In this document: in pieces, positions 1 to 6,461 of the stretch
Numbering within the stretch: position 1 is the first letter of the stretch
Layout: each line of letters begins with the position of its first letter
Source of the DNA: an uncultured Clostridia bacterium
GTDB lineage: Bacteria > Bacillota > Clostridia > Christensenellales > CAG-138
DNA: 9,606 bases
Reading direction: 5' to 3'
NCBI GenBank assembly: GCA_947304365.1
Contig: CAMZAY010000023.1
Location: 1 to 9,606 of the forward strand
Translations under genes and position numbers: made by a program
Notes under the pieces: generated by a model
Databases searched by the model: none
Seen by the model: the letters and a program-made list of their open reading frames with translations, nothing else
Told to the model about the DNA's origin: nothing

Positions 1-25
1 CAAGGCGAAAAGCGCAGTAATACAT
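1..25. repeat. Partial copy of a dispersed repeat, cut by the window edge
   Basis: The first 14 bases are identical to 2046-2059, and 21 of the first 25 bases match 2046-2070, which is the interior of the palindromic element at 2015-2131. This suggests a second copy of that element starts or ends here and continues left of the window. Its full extent cannot be seen. Confidence 0.45.
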
Positions 26-59
26 CCATTATATAACACGCATTTTTACACAGAATATC
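25..59 (-). promoter_or_regulatory. Promoter-like motif copy 2 (leftward)
   Basis: On the minus strand this reads GATATT (54-59), a 17-base spacer, then TTATAT (31-36). The spacer ends in TGCGTG directly before the -10-like box. The same layout with identical spacing occurs at 1507-1541 and 1653-1687. It would drive transcription leftwards out of the window, through the repeat fragment at 1-25. Whether it is a sigma-70-type promoter, a target of the ECF sigma factor encoded at 925-1482, or a conserved operator cannot be told from sequence alone. Confidence 0.5.
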
Positions 60-119
60 GGCAACACCATAGAATATATTCATTTGCGCGTATATACTAT
101 CATTTACACGGATTCGACG

Positions 120-166
120 AAAATGAAAAGGGCTTCGGTGAAAGCATATATGTTTCACCGAGACCC
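120..166 (-). terminator. Probable terminator of the sigma/anti-sigma operon
   Basis: Bases 130-143 pair with 153-166, leaving a 9-base loop. The stem is about 14 bp with one mismatch and one G-U pair. Reading on the minus strand it is followed by TTTTCATTTT (120-129), so it fits a Rho-independent terminator about 85 bases past the anti-sigma stop codon. The loop carries TGAAAGCATATAT, which recurs in another hairpin at 1572-1604. Confidence 0.55.
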
Positions 167-247
167 ATCAGGACATATTCAATTCTTTACTTTGGATGAA
201 TGCTAACAAAGGATGAAATCAGGCAAACCCCGCGACGATAAGCTTTA

Positions 248-928
248 TTATTCACCCACAAGGCTCTGATGGTCTGCCCATAATACCATCACGCCGCAGT
301 TGTCAACCGGTATGGATTCGATCTGCTCCCGCGTCAAAAGACCACGAGCCTCCATCATGTCGGTCTGCTCAAGGTCATATCCGTATTGCGCAAAGGAAGC
401 TATCATATCTCCCGTAGCTTTTTCCTTTACGGAAACGATCTGATCGGTAATGCTTTCAACGTATTCGTTCCATGTCAGCTTACCGTTATTGTAGGCGGTC
501 TCCTGCTCATCCAAATATTCATTGATGGCAGCAAGACCATAGAAAACGATCTTGACGTCAAATAAGCAACCGTCGTTTTCGGGATCCTTGATCGCTTCCT
601 CAAGAGAAGTCCCAAGGATCCTTTCACCCACTTTCGGCTCAAATTCCTGTGTATTGCCATTTTCTCCGGTAATGACACGCCTCGAATCTTCAGTGGGAAT
701 CGACGTAATCTGTTCGGTGGGCAAAGAAGCTTCATGCGTATCTGCGGGCTTCTTTGCGATGCGAGACAAACCGAATACAGCGGCTCCGACCATCAGACAT
801 GCTGCTGCCGCATAGCCGATCCAAGCGAAGCTCCTCTTTTTCTTTTCAAATTTGTACTCGCCGGCTTTTTCGATAATGTCATCCCTGATATTGGTGATCG
901 CATCATACATTTTTTCGTTCTTGTTCAT
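248..928 (-). CDS. Probable anti-sigma factor, single-pass membrane protein
   Basis: The 226-residue protein starts with a charged N-terminal cytoplasmic segment (1-33), followed by one hydrophobic membrane segment at about 34-56 (WIGYAAAACLMVGAAVFGL) and a Ser/Thr/Pro/Glu-rich linker. The rest is an acidic, presumably extracytoplasmic domain of about 130 residues that I do not recognise. The role is inferred from context: its ATG overlaps the stop of the upstream sigma factor gene in an ATGA junction, the standard arrangement of ECF sigma/anti-sigma pairs, which implies translational coupling. An AAAGGGG ribosome binding site lies about 8 bases before the start. No zinc-binding HxxxCxxC motif is seen in the N-terminal part, so it is not a ZAS-type anti-sigma. 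It would hold the sigma factor at the membrane until a signal is sensed; the signal is unknown. Confidence 0.7.
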   Translation of the reverse strand: MNKNEKMYDAITNIRDDIIEKAGEYKFEKKKRSFAWIGYAAAACLMVGAAVFGLSRIAKKPADTHEASLPTEQITSIPTEDSRRVITGENGNTQEFEPKVGERILGTSLEEAIKDPENDGCLFDVKIVFYGLAAINEYLDEQETAYNNGKLTWNEYVESITDQIVSVKEKATGDMIASFAQYGYDLEQTDMMEARGLLTREQIESIPVDNCGVMVLWADHQSLVGE

Positions 929-1482
929 ATTACAACCCCTTTCTTATTCAGAAACACTTTCAGCTTCTTTCGCAGATCGTATAGTCTCTGCGAAACTCTT
1001 ATGGGAGAAACACCTAGCTTTTCCGCCAAATCACTGACCGATTCACCATACCAATACCTTCTCGTGAACAGCGCTGCATCTTCCTCTGGAAGTCGATCCA
1101 ACCAATCGCTGATAAAGTCTGCAAGCTGATTGGCAATGGCGGTATCCTCTACTCCCGTCGGTGAAGGAATACAGTCGTCGAGTTCAGCTAAAAGATCCCA
1201 TGATCCCGAGCCTCGCTTAGCCGCATTCAGCGCCCGGTACCGGGAGAGCGCCTTATCGCGGACTAACCGTCCAAGGAAGGTCTTCAGATTTTTCGGGTTT
1301 TTAGGCGGAATGCTTTCCCATGCAGCAAGGAGCGTGTCGTTCACGATCTCCTCTGCATCCTCGGGCGTTCTTAAAATGTTTCTTGCCAGAGTCCTGCAGT
1401 ATGCGCCGTATTTCAATTCGGTTTCTTTGATCGCCTGCTCTTCACGGGCAAGGAACGATGCTACAATCTCGGCGTCTCGCAT
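925..1482 (-). CDS. ECF-type RNA polymerase sigma-70 family factor
   Basis: The 185-residue length and layout fit ECF sigma factors: region 2 at about 14-90, a short linker, and region 4 at about 120-178. Region 2 shows the typical run EDAEEIVNDTLLAAW (41-55) and the basic stretch through RDKALSRYRALNAAKRG. Region 4 carries LPEEDAALFTRRYWYGESVS followed by a helix-turn-helix, LAEKLGVSPIRVSQRLYDLRKKL. It directs RNA polymerase to a specific promoter set. The ATG at 1480-1482 is preceded by AAGGA at a rather long spacing of about 12 bases. It overlaps the anti-sigma gene by 4 bases and has promoter-like motifs at 1507-1541 and 1653-1687, which would allow autoregulation. Base composition is more AT-rich than the housekeeping genes to the right. 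The specific ECF group is not assigned. Confidence 0.85.
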   Translation of the reverse strand: MRDAEIVASFLAREEQAIKETELKYGAYCRTLARNILRTPEDAEEIVNDTLLAAWESIPPKNPKNLKTFLGRLVRDKALSRYRALNAAKRGSGSWDLLAELDDCIPSPTGVEDTAIANQLADFISDWLDRLPEEDAALFTRRYWYGESVSDLAEKLGVSPIRVSQRLYDLRKKLKVFLNKKGVVI

Positions 1483-1506
1483 GGGGTTCTCTTTTCCTTA
1501 AGTGCT

Positions 1507-1541
1507 TCTACTATATAACACGCAAAACAGGGGAAAATATC
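1507..1541 (-). promoter_or_regulatory. Promoter-like motif copy 1, upstream of the sigma factor gene
   Basis: On the minus strand: GATATT (1536-1541), 17-base spacer ending TGCGTG, then TTATAT (1513-1518). The last part reads TGCGTGTTATATAGTAGA and matches copy 3 (1653-1687) at 16 of 18 positions. The predicted transcript start near 1506 leaves a leader of about 24 bases to the sigma ATG. The -35 box is far from TTGACA, which favours an alternative sigma factor or an extended -10 promoter. Confidence 0.55.
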
Positions 1542-1571
1542 GTGAAAAAAATATATATATTATTTCTTGGT

Positions 1572-1604
1572 GCTCGGATATACGCTGAAAGCATATATCC
1601 GGGC
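1572..1604. other. Hairpin in the leader region of the sigma operon
   Basis: Bases 1572-1582 pair with 1594-1604 over 11 bp including one G-U pair, with an 11-base loop. It lies between promoter motifs 3 and 1, so it would sit in the leader of a transcript begun at motif 3. The minus-strand side runs into an A/T-rich stretch but not an immediate U-run, so attenuation is possible and not shown. It shares the 13-base string TGAAAGCATATAT with the terminator hairpin at 130-166. Confidence 0.5.
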
Positions 1605-1652
1605 TTTGCAACATGGCTTTTTCAATCGGCTTTTTACCAGACAGCTACTTTC

Positions 1653-1687
1653 TCTACTTTATTACACGCATTTTACATACAAATATC
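1653..1687 (-). promoter_or_regulatory. Promoter-like motif copy 3, distal to the sigma factor gene
   Basis: On the minus strand: GATATT (1682-1687), 17-base spacer ending TGCGTG, then TAATAA (1659-1664). Spacing is identical to copies 1 and 2, and the bases downstream of the -10-like box (AGTAGA) match copy 1. It could be a second, distal promoter for the sigma operon, about 146 bases upstream of copy 1. Confidence 0.45.
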
Positions 1688-1772
1688 TGCAGGTTCAAAC
1701 AATATACTTTGTTTTCATGTTCGTCATTCCTTTCGCCTTTCTTTGAGAACATCATAACAGACAGAGCTCGGT

Positions 1773-1799
1773 TTGACGAATGTGCGAAATGCCTATAAT
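1773..1799 (+). promoter_or_regulatory. Plus-strand sigma-70-like promoter without a following gene
   Basis: TTGACG (1773-1778) and a perfect TATAAT (1794-1799) are separated by 15 bases, shorter than the usual 17. Reading the -35 as TTTGAC gives a spacing of 16. No gene follows on the plus strand before the hairpins at 1802-1843 and 1961-1993, so it would make only a short non-coding transcript or be fortuitous. Confidence 0.35.
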
Positions 1800-1801
1800 A
1801 A

Positions 1802-1843
1802 AAAATCGAGACATGGCAACAGAACGTTGCTTGTCTCGATTTT
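1802..1843. terminator. Bidirectional hairpin, probable terminator
   Basis: Bases 1802-1812 pair perfectly with 1833-1843 (11 bp), and 1816-1820 pair with 1826-1830 around a 5-base loop. The minus strand continues the U-tract into TTTTTTATT, the plus strand ends in TTTTCTTT. It can stop leftward read-through from the murA operon and rightward transcripts alike. Confidence 0.6.
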
Positions 1844-1960
1844 CTTTGCCCTGTTATGCTCGGCTTTTTAATTACTTACCTCAGGAGAATGCGCCCAAGG
1901 GTGCATTCACTTAAGGAGATGCAGGTTTTCAGCCTGAAAAAAGTCAACGTATAAAAAGAT

Positions 1961-1993
1961 ATCCGGGGATAGCTCATATCCCCGGATTTTTTT
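1961..1993 (+). terminator. Rho-independent terminator
   Basis: Bases 1961-1970 and 1978-1987 form a perfect 10-bp GC-rich stem with a 7-base loop, followed on the plus strand by seven T residues (1987-1993). The minus strand also ends in a weaker U-rich run (ATCTTTTTAT), so it may help terminate the murA operon. On the plus strand the only candidate transcript is one from the promoter at 1773-1799. Confidence 0.7.
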
Positions 1994-2014
1994 ATTTCGG
2001 CTGAAAACCGCGAA

Positions 2015-2131
2015 GCGTCTCAAAAGAGGAGATTTTTGCGCCATGCAAGGCGAAAAGCGGAAAAATACTTGGAAAGTCTTTTGAGCATTTTCAACGCAGC
2101 AGGGCGCTAAAAAGATACCTTTTGAGGCTGC
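2015..2131. repeat. Palindromic repeat of about 117 bases
   Basis: The left arm 2015-2042 and the right arm 2103-2131 are imperfect inverted repeats sharing blocks such as CTCAAAAG and GCGCC. The interior (2046-2070) matches 1-25 of the window at 21 of 25 positions. Two related copies in under 2.1 kb suggest a repeat scattered through the genome. It carries no gene. Confidence 0.5.
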
Positions 2132-2177
2132 ATATCATTAAGTGAATGCGCCCAACACCCGCCCTTTTTCATTTTGA

Positions 2178-3446
2178 TTATTCCTCCACCCTTTCGATAT
2201 CGGCGCCGAGCGCGCGGAGCTTCTGCTCGAAATGCTCGTAGCCGCGGTCGATAAAGTGGATATTGCGGACGATGGTCGTGCCCTCCGCAGCGAGGGCCGC
2301 GACTATCAGCGCGGCGCCGGCGCGAAGATCGGTCGCCCTGACGGAGGCGCCGTAAAGCTTATCGACGCCCTCTATCGTCGCCGTCCTGCCGTTAACGTGT
2401 ATCGAAGCGCCCATTCGGACGAGCTCCGGCACGTGATTGAAGCGCTCTTCGAAAATGTTTTCGACGATGTAGCTGTTGCCCTTCGCCATTGTGAGCAGCG
2501 CCATCATGGGCTGCTGAAGATCCGTCGGGAAGCCGGGATAGGGCAGCGTTTTGATATTGACCGCGCGGAGCCTGTCTCCGCCCTGGACCTGCATAAAGAA
2601 CTCGGTGCCGTCGTCGCCCTCGGTAATGCGGGCGCCGCACTCCATGAGCTTTGCGGAGATCGCCTCAAGATGCGAGGGGATTATGTTGTTTATGACCACG
2701 TTGCCGTGAGTGGCGACCGCGGCGATCATGAACGTGCCCGCCTCGATCTGGTCGGGGATGATATCGTAGCTGCAGCCATGGAGCTCCTGCCTGCCGCGGA
2801 TCCTTATAACGTCGGTGCCGGCGCCCTTTATCGAAGCGCCCATCATGTTGAGAAAATTGGCCACGTCGACGACGTGCGGCTCCTTGGCGGCGTTGGTGAT
2901 CACGGTGGTCCCCTCCGCACGGCAGGCGGCAAGCATTATATTGATCGTAGCTCCCACGCTTGCCATATCGAGGTATATCTCCGCCCCGGTGAGCTTATCC
3001 GCGTGCGCGTAAACGATGCCGTTCTTTATCTCGACGTCGGCGCCCAGTGCGCGCATGCCCTTTATATGGAAGTCGATCGGTCGGTTGCCTATGGAACAGC
3101 CGCCGGGCAGAGCGAGCGCCGCATGCCCGTAACGCCCGAGCATAGCGCCGAGCAGATAGTACGAGGCGCGCATCTTGCTGACCATTTCGAATGTGACCTC
3201 GAAATTATCGATCTTGGTGGGATCGATCCTCATACAGCCGTTCTTGTAAAGCTCCACCTCCGCGCCCATGAGCCTCAATATCTCGGTGAGCACGTGTACG
3301 TCCTCTATAATGGGAAGATTCTCGATAACGCAGGGCTGTCCCGCGAGTATCGCCGCGGGTATTATCGCAAGCGCGGCGTTCTTTGCGCCGCTTATGGTTA
3401 CCTGCCCCTCAAGGGGCTTGCCGCCGTTGATTCTGTAATATGCCAT
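2178..3446 (-). CDS. murA: UDP-N-acetylglucosamine 1-carboxyvinyltransferase
   Basis: MurA transfers enolpyruvate from phosphoenolpyruvate to UDP-GlcNAc, the first committed step of cytoplasmic peptidoglycan precursor synthesis. The 422 residues match the usual family length. Visible family features are the N-terminal GAKNAAL (K22, N23), the active-site loop [15 protein letters not shown] with the catalytic Cys117 that fosfomycin alkylates, R122 in the same loop, [12 protein letters not shown] with the catalytic acid Asp309, and DLRAGAAL with Arg375. Cys at 117 rather than Asp predicts fosfomycin sensitivity of the enzyme. The ATG follows an AAGGGCGGTG sequence about 5 bases upstream, partly within a small GCCCTT/AAGGGC palindrome (3455-3468) that could mask it. 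It lies 76 bases after the M23 peptidase gene with no terminator between, so it is probably the last gene of the glnS cluster. Many Firmicutes have two MurA paralogues; which one this is cannot be decided. Confidence 0.96.
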   Translation of the reverse strand: MAYYRINGGKPLEGQVTISGAKNAALAIIPAAILAGQPCVIENLPIIEDVHVLTEILRLMGAEVELYKNGCMRIDPTKIDNFEVTFEMVSKMRASYYLLGAMLGRYGHAALALPGGCSIGNRPIDFHIKGMRALGADVEIKNGIVYAHADKLTGAEIYLDMASVGATINIMLAACRAEGTTVITNAAKEPHVVDVANFLNMMGASIKGAGTDVIRIRGRQELHGCSYDIIPDQIEAGTFMIAAVATHGNVVINNIIPSHLEAISAKLMECGARITEGDDGTEFFMQVQGGDRLRAVNIKTLPYPGFPTDLQQPMMALLTMAKGNSYIVENIFEERFNHVPELVRMGASIHVNGRTATIEGVDKLYGASVRATDLRAGAALIVAALAAEGTTIVRNIHFIDRGYEHFEQKLRALGADIERVEE

Positions 3447-3522
3447 AAAACACCGCCCTTAAAAGGGCTCCTCTCGATTATTCTTTGGGTTCGGACGCGG
3501 CCCGATCAGGCTCATCCTCCCG

Positions 3523-4701
3523 TCAACCTTCGATACCGGCGATCGTCATTAATTTCAATGGATTATATGCCGTTCCCCGGATCCTTAACTCAAAATGCAG
3601 ATGCGCGGTGAACTCGTCGCCCGCTATCGTGCCTATTATTTCCCCCGCTTCCACCCTTTGACCGATGGAAACGAATACCTCGCCCAGCTCTGCATATCTT
3701 GTGGTGACTCCGTTCTCATGCTCTATCTCGATCAAAAGCCCGTAGCCGCCCCTTTCCATAACGGAAACCACCTTGCCCCTGGCGGACGCCCTGACCTGGG
3801 TGCCCGGGGCGGCGGCGATATCTATACCGTGATGGAAGCCGCCGTCATAGGGGCCGTAAAGCGTGGTGACCTTGCCGTGCATCGGCACCCTTATGCCGAG
3901 CTCATACGCGCCGACGGGGCTGCTTCCGTAAGCGGGGCTGACCTGGAACCCCTCCGGGAACACCCTCATACCGACGCGAATATCGCCGTCGACGGGCTCC
4001 ATCACAACGAATACGTCTGATACCGACGTGCTCTGCTTTACGCCGTTCCTGTAAATGACGGAATAAGTCTTGCGCTCTATGCCGTCCCTGCCGTAGATCT
4101 TGACGACGCGGATGCCCTTCGGCAGATAGCTGTCCGGAATGATCCTGTCGTTATGCGGTATCGGCGTATCCTCCACATAGGAGGCGCGGCTTATGAACAC
4201 GAGCGGGGTCGTACTGCCGGTGAGGTAGGCGAACGCGGTATCGTAGCTTACGGCTTCGTCGTCCGGCGCCTCGACAAATTCGACCTTTACGCTGAGCGTT
4301 GTGACCGCGTTGACGGGCAGCCCGGCGAGATCCTTGAAATAGAGCGCGGCGTTGTTGACGAGCTCCTCCGCGGCCTCGCGGCTGGCGACGACGACCGTCT
4401 TTTTTCCCGAGACCATTATCGCGGTCTTGGAATAAGTCTGCACAGGCGGCGCCGTCGGCTCCGGAGAAGGCTCGGGAGTATCCTCCGGGACGGGCGAAGC
4501 GGCCGGTTCCAGGGTCTCGGCAGGCTCCGCCGTAGCTGCCGCCTCATGCGGCTTATCGCTCCCGGCGTCCCTTATGAGGCCGTAATAAACCATGCCGGCG
4601 GTCAAAAGCGCGAGCAGCAATATGAACGCTGTGACCTCAAGCCAGACAAGGCTCCGTTTGGGAGGCGCTTCTATTCTTTTTACGGCTTCCCTTTCTTCCA
4701 T
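3523..4701 (-). CDS. Membrane-anchored M23 (LytM-type) peptidase with probable G5 domain
   Basis: The 392-residue protein has a short basic cytoplasmic tail (1-18), one membrane segment at about 19-41, a Pro/Glu/Ala/Thr-rich spacer (50-88), an uncharacterised region, a G5-like domain at about 164-237 (ending in a YSVIYRNGVKQS-type strand), and a C-terminal M23 domain from about 265. The zinc ligands are all present: His290 and Asp294 in HHGID, and the HLH motif with His367 and His369. It is therefore predicted to be an active Zn endopeptidase acting on peptidoglycan outside the membrane. The ATG is 7 bases after the glnS stop, with only a weak CAGG before it, so translational coupling to glnS is likely. 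The layout resembles SpoIIQ and related sporulation or cell-wall M23 proteins, and the neighbour murA agrees with a wall role, but a sporulation function is not shown. Confidence 0.88.
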   Translation of the reverse strand: MEEREAVKRIEAPPKRSLVWLEVTAFILLLALLTAGMVYYGLIRDAGSDKPHEAAATAEPAETLEPAASPVPEDTPEPSPEPTAPPVQTYSKTAIMVSGKKTVVVASREAAEELVNNAALYFKDLAGLPVNAVTTLSVKVEFVEAPDDEAVSYDTAFAYLTGSTTPLVFISRASYVEDTPIPHNDRIIPDSYLPKGIRVVKIYGRDGIERKTYSVIYRNGVKQSTSVSDVFVVMEPVDGDIRVGMRVFPEGFQVSPAYGSSPVGAYELGIRVPMHGKVTTLYGPYDGGFHHGIDIAAAPGTQVRASARGKVVSVMERGGYGLLIEIEHENGVTTRYAELGEVFVSIGQRVEAGEIIGTIAGDEFTAHLHFELRIRGTAYNPLKLMTIAGIEG

Positions 4702-4708
4702 CCTGTTT

Positions 4709-6307
4709 TTATGCGTTAGCCGGTTTATAGCTGTCCTTCAAGCCCACGGTGCGGTTGAAAACGGGGTTTTCGTCGGTCGAATCAAGGTCCGCAGTGAAAT
4801 AGCCTACGCGCATGAACTGATACGGCACGCCGGGCTCGGCTCCCTTGAGGAACGGCTCGACAAAGCCGTGTTTGACCGTGATGGAGTTGGGATCGATTGC
4901 CTCGAGGATATGCTCGGTATCGATCTCGCTCTCGGTAAAGAGCGGCTCGTAAATGCGGAACTCGGCAGGCACGGCCTCCTTCGCGGGGACCCAGTGAATG
5001 GTGCCCTTGACCTTGCGGGTGCATTCGCCGCTCCTGCTTTCGGGGTCGTACTCCGCCCTGATAAGGGTGACTCTGCCTTCTTCATCCTGCTCCCAGCCGG
5101 TGCATTTGATTATGTAAGCGCCCTTAAGACGAACTTCGCCCTCGGGCTTGAGCCTGAAGAACTTTTTGGGCGGCTCGACCATAAAGTCGTCGCGCTCGAT
5201 ATAAAGCTCGCGTCCGAAGGGAACGGTATGGGAGCCCTTATCCTCCGCGCCGTCGACGGGAAGGTTCTCGATCGAGATATCCTCTTCCCTGCCTTCCTCC
5301 CAATTCTCGATAACGAGCTTTACGGGATCGGTAACGGCCATAGCCCTTACGGCGTTAACGTTCAGGTTCTCCCTTACACAATGCTCCAGCATGGCGGAAT
5401 CGACGACGGAATCCGCCTTGGCGACGCCCGCCCTCGCAAGGAAATCCTTTATCGCGGCGGCGGGATAGCCCCTGCGGCGCATACCGCAGAGCGTGGGCAT
5501 CCTGGGGTCGTCCCAGCCGCGCACTGCGCCCGTCTCCACCATCATGCGAAGATAGCGCTTGCTCATGACCGTGTTGGTGATATTGAGCCTTGCAAACTCG
5601 ATCTGGCGGGGCTTATGCTCAAACTCGCACTGTTCGACGACCCAGTTGTAAAGGGGCCTGTGCGCCTCATACTCGAGCGAGCAGAGCGAATGCGTAACGC
5701 CCTCGAGCGCGTCCTGTATGGGGTGCGCGAAATCGTACATGGGATAGATGCACCACTTGTCGCCGGTGTGGTGATGGCTGCGGTGCAGTATGCGGTACAG
5801 CGCGGGATCGCGCATGTTGATATTGGGCGAAGCCATATCGATCTTGGCGCGGAGAGTCCTTGCGCCGTCGGGGAATTCGCCGTTCTTCATGCGCTCGAAC
5901 AGATCGAGGTTCTCCTCCACGGAGCGATCGCGATAGGGGCTGTTGACGCCCGGCTCGGTCAGCGTGCCGCGGTACTCCCTTATCTGATCCTTGTCAAGAT
6001 CGCAGACGTAAGCGACGCCCTTCTTGATGAGCTTGACCGCAAGCTCATAACAGGTGTCGAAATAATCGCTGCCGAAGCAGAGCTTATCCCAGTTGAAGCC
6101 CATCCACTGGATGTCGTGCTTGATGGCCTCGACGTACTCGACGTCCTCCTTGACGGGGTTGGTATCGTCAAAGCGAAGGTTGCAGGTGCCGCCGAATTTC
6201 TCCGCCATGGAGAAATCGACCCACATCGCCTTTACGTGACCGATGTGCAGATAGCCGTTCGGCTCGGGCGGGAAACGGGTCTTGACGATGGGGTAATTCC
6301 TGTACAT
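4709..6307 (-). CDS. glnS: Glutaminyl-tRNA synthetase
   Basis: This class I synthetase charges tRNA-Gln with glutamine in the cytoplasm. The signature [14 protein letters not shown] holds the HIGH motif, [15 protein letters not shown] is typical of GlnRS rather than GluRS, and VMSKR is the KMSKS-type loop. The C-terminal half from about residue 325 is the beta-barrel anticodon-binding region. A GTG at 6329-6331 would add eight residues, but it borders the -10 box of a TTGACA/GATAAT promoter (6323-6351), and transcription should start near 6315-6317. I therefore choose the ATG at 6305-6307, giving 532 residues and a leader of only about 10 bases without a ribosome binding site. The protein lacks the roughly 15-residue N-terminal helix seen before RFPPEPNG in E. 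coli GlnRS. Many Firmicutes instead make Gln-tRNA by GatCAB, so the direct enzyme is a lineage trait. There is no T-box leader. Confidence 0.95.
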   Translation of the reverse strand: MYRNYPIVKTRFPPEPNGYLHIGHVKAMWVDFSMAEKFGGTCNLRFDDTNPVKEDVEYVEAIKHDIQWMGFNWDKLCFGSDYFDTCYELAVKLIKKGVAYVCDLDKDQIREYRGTLTEPGVNSPYRDRSVEENLDLFERMKNGEFPDGARTLRAKIDMASPNINMRDPALYRILHRSHHHTGDKWCIYPMYDFAHPIQDALEGVTHSLCSLEYEAHRPLYNWVVEQCEFEHKPRQIEFARLNITNTVMSKRYLRMMVETGAVRGWDDPRMPTLCGMRRRGYPAAAIKDFLARAGVAKADSVVDSAMLEHCVRENLNVNAVRAMAVTDPVKLVIENWEEGREEDISIENLPVDGAEDKGSHTVPFGRELYIERDDFMVEPPKKFFRLKPEGEVRLKGAYIIKCTGWEQDEEGRVTLIRAEYDPESRSGECTRKVKGTIHWVPAKEAVPAEFRIYEPLFTESEIDTEHILEAIDPNSITVKHGFVEPFLKGAEPGVPYQFMRVGYFTADLDSTDENPVFNRTVGLKDSYKPANA

Positions 6308-6322
6308 AAATCTACATTGTAA

Positions 6323-6351
6323 ATTATCCACAAATATCGGTGGTCTGTCAA
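6323..6351 (-). promoter_or_regulatory. Promoter of the glnS cluster
   Basis: Minus strand: a perfect TTGACA (6346-6351), exactly 17 bases, then GATAAT (6323-6328). This is a near-consensus housekeeping promoter. It fixes the transcript start at about 6315-6317 and so decides the glnS start codon in favour of 6305-6307. The -10 region overlaps a perfect DnaA-box sequence at 6324-6332. Confidence 0.75.
6324..6332 (+). promoter_or_regulatory. DnaA-box consensus sequence overlapping the glnS -10 box
   Basis: TTATCCACA matches the TTATNCACA consensus of DnaA boxes exactly. It is a single site and could be chance. Its position on the -10 element would let DnaA binding repress glnS. No cluster of boxes or AT-rich unwinding region is present, so this is not an origin. 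Confidence 0.3.
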
Positions 6352-6403
6352 GTCCGATTTGAATAATTCCTCATTTTTGTGCCGATTCGTTTCCATTTCG
6401 CTA

Positions 6404-6432
6404 TATACAAAACGGCAAAAAGGTGATATAAT
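6404..6432 (+). promoter_or_regulatory. Promoter of the zinc-ribbon membrane protein gene
   Basis: TATACA (6404-6409, four of six consensus bases), a 17-base spacer, then a perfect TATAAT (6427-6432). The predicted leader is about 22 bases and contains a strong GGAGGTG ribosome binding site (6450-6456) five bases before the ATG. It diverges from the glnS promoter, with the two -35 boxes about 52 bases apart. Confidence 0.7.
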
Positions 6433-6461
6433 CCCGATATATCCAAAGTGGAGGTGTAAAC

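Larger units (their letters stand above)
1887..2155. repeat. Nested palindromic element with inverted-repeat ends
   Basis: The outer inverted repeat pairs 1899-1914 with 2138-2153 at 15 of 16 positions; the one difference would be a G-U pair in RNA. An inner 11-bp perfect inverted repeat (1924-1934 with 1999-2009) encloses the hairpin at 1961-1987. The 12-base string GAATGCGCCCAA appears in direct orientation at both ends (1887-1898 and 2144-2155), and 1887-1908 is itself a palindrome. There is no transposase gene. It resembles a non-autonomous repeat unit (MITE-like or REP-like), which is an inference. Confidence 0.5.
1483..2177. other. Gene-free region of about 695 bases rich in repeats and hairpins
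   Basis: No convincing protein-coding gene is present. From left to right it holds a promoter motif, an AT-rich stretch (1534-1560), a hairpin (1572-1604), a second promoter motif, a plus-strand sigma-70-like promoter (1773-1799), a bidirectional hairpin (1802-1843), and a nested palindromic element (1887-2155). It separates the sigma operon from the murA operon, whose transcript would enter it from the right. Confidence 0.7.

Noticed and set aside
1500..1619. Minus-strand frame of about 40 codons upstream of the sigma gene
   Set aside because: It crosses the hairpin and promoter motif 1, has no ribosome binding site and encodes an unremarkable peptide.
1889..1953. Small plus-strand frame of 21 codons ending just before the terminator at 1961
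   Set aside because: AGGAG lies only one base from the ATG, and the second possible ATG directly touches its AAGGAG. The frame runs through the palindromic element, so the purine-rich strings are probably part of the repeat.
2232..3611. Open frame of 459 codons on the plus strand opposite murA
   Set aside because: Antisense shadow of murA with His/Asp/Arg/Ala-rich sequence typical of such frames, and no promoter or ribosome binding site.
4592..6322. Long open frame of 576 codons on the plus strand opposite glnS
   Set aside because: It is an antisense shadow of a clearly recognised GlnRS gene. GC-rich codon use keeps the opposite frame free of stops; the protein has no family-like motif and no ribosome binding site.
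6308..6460. T-box or other riboswitch before glnS
   Set aside because: The promoter leaves a leader of only about 10 bases, too short for any riboswitch.
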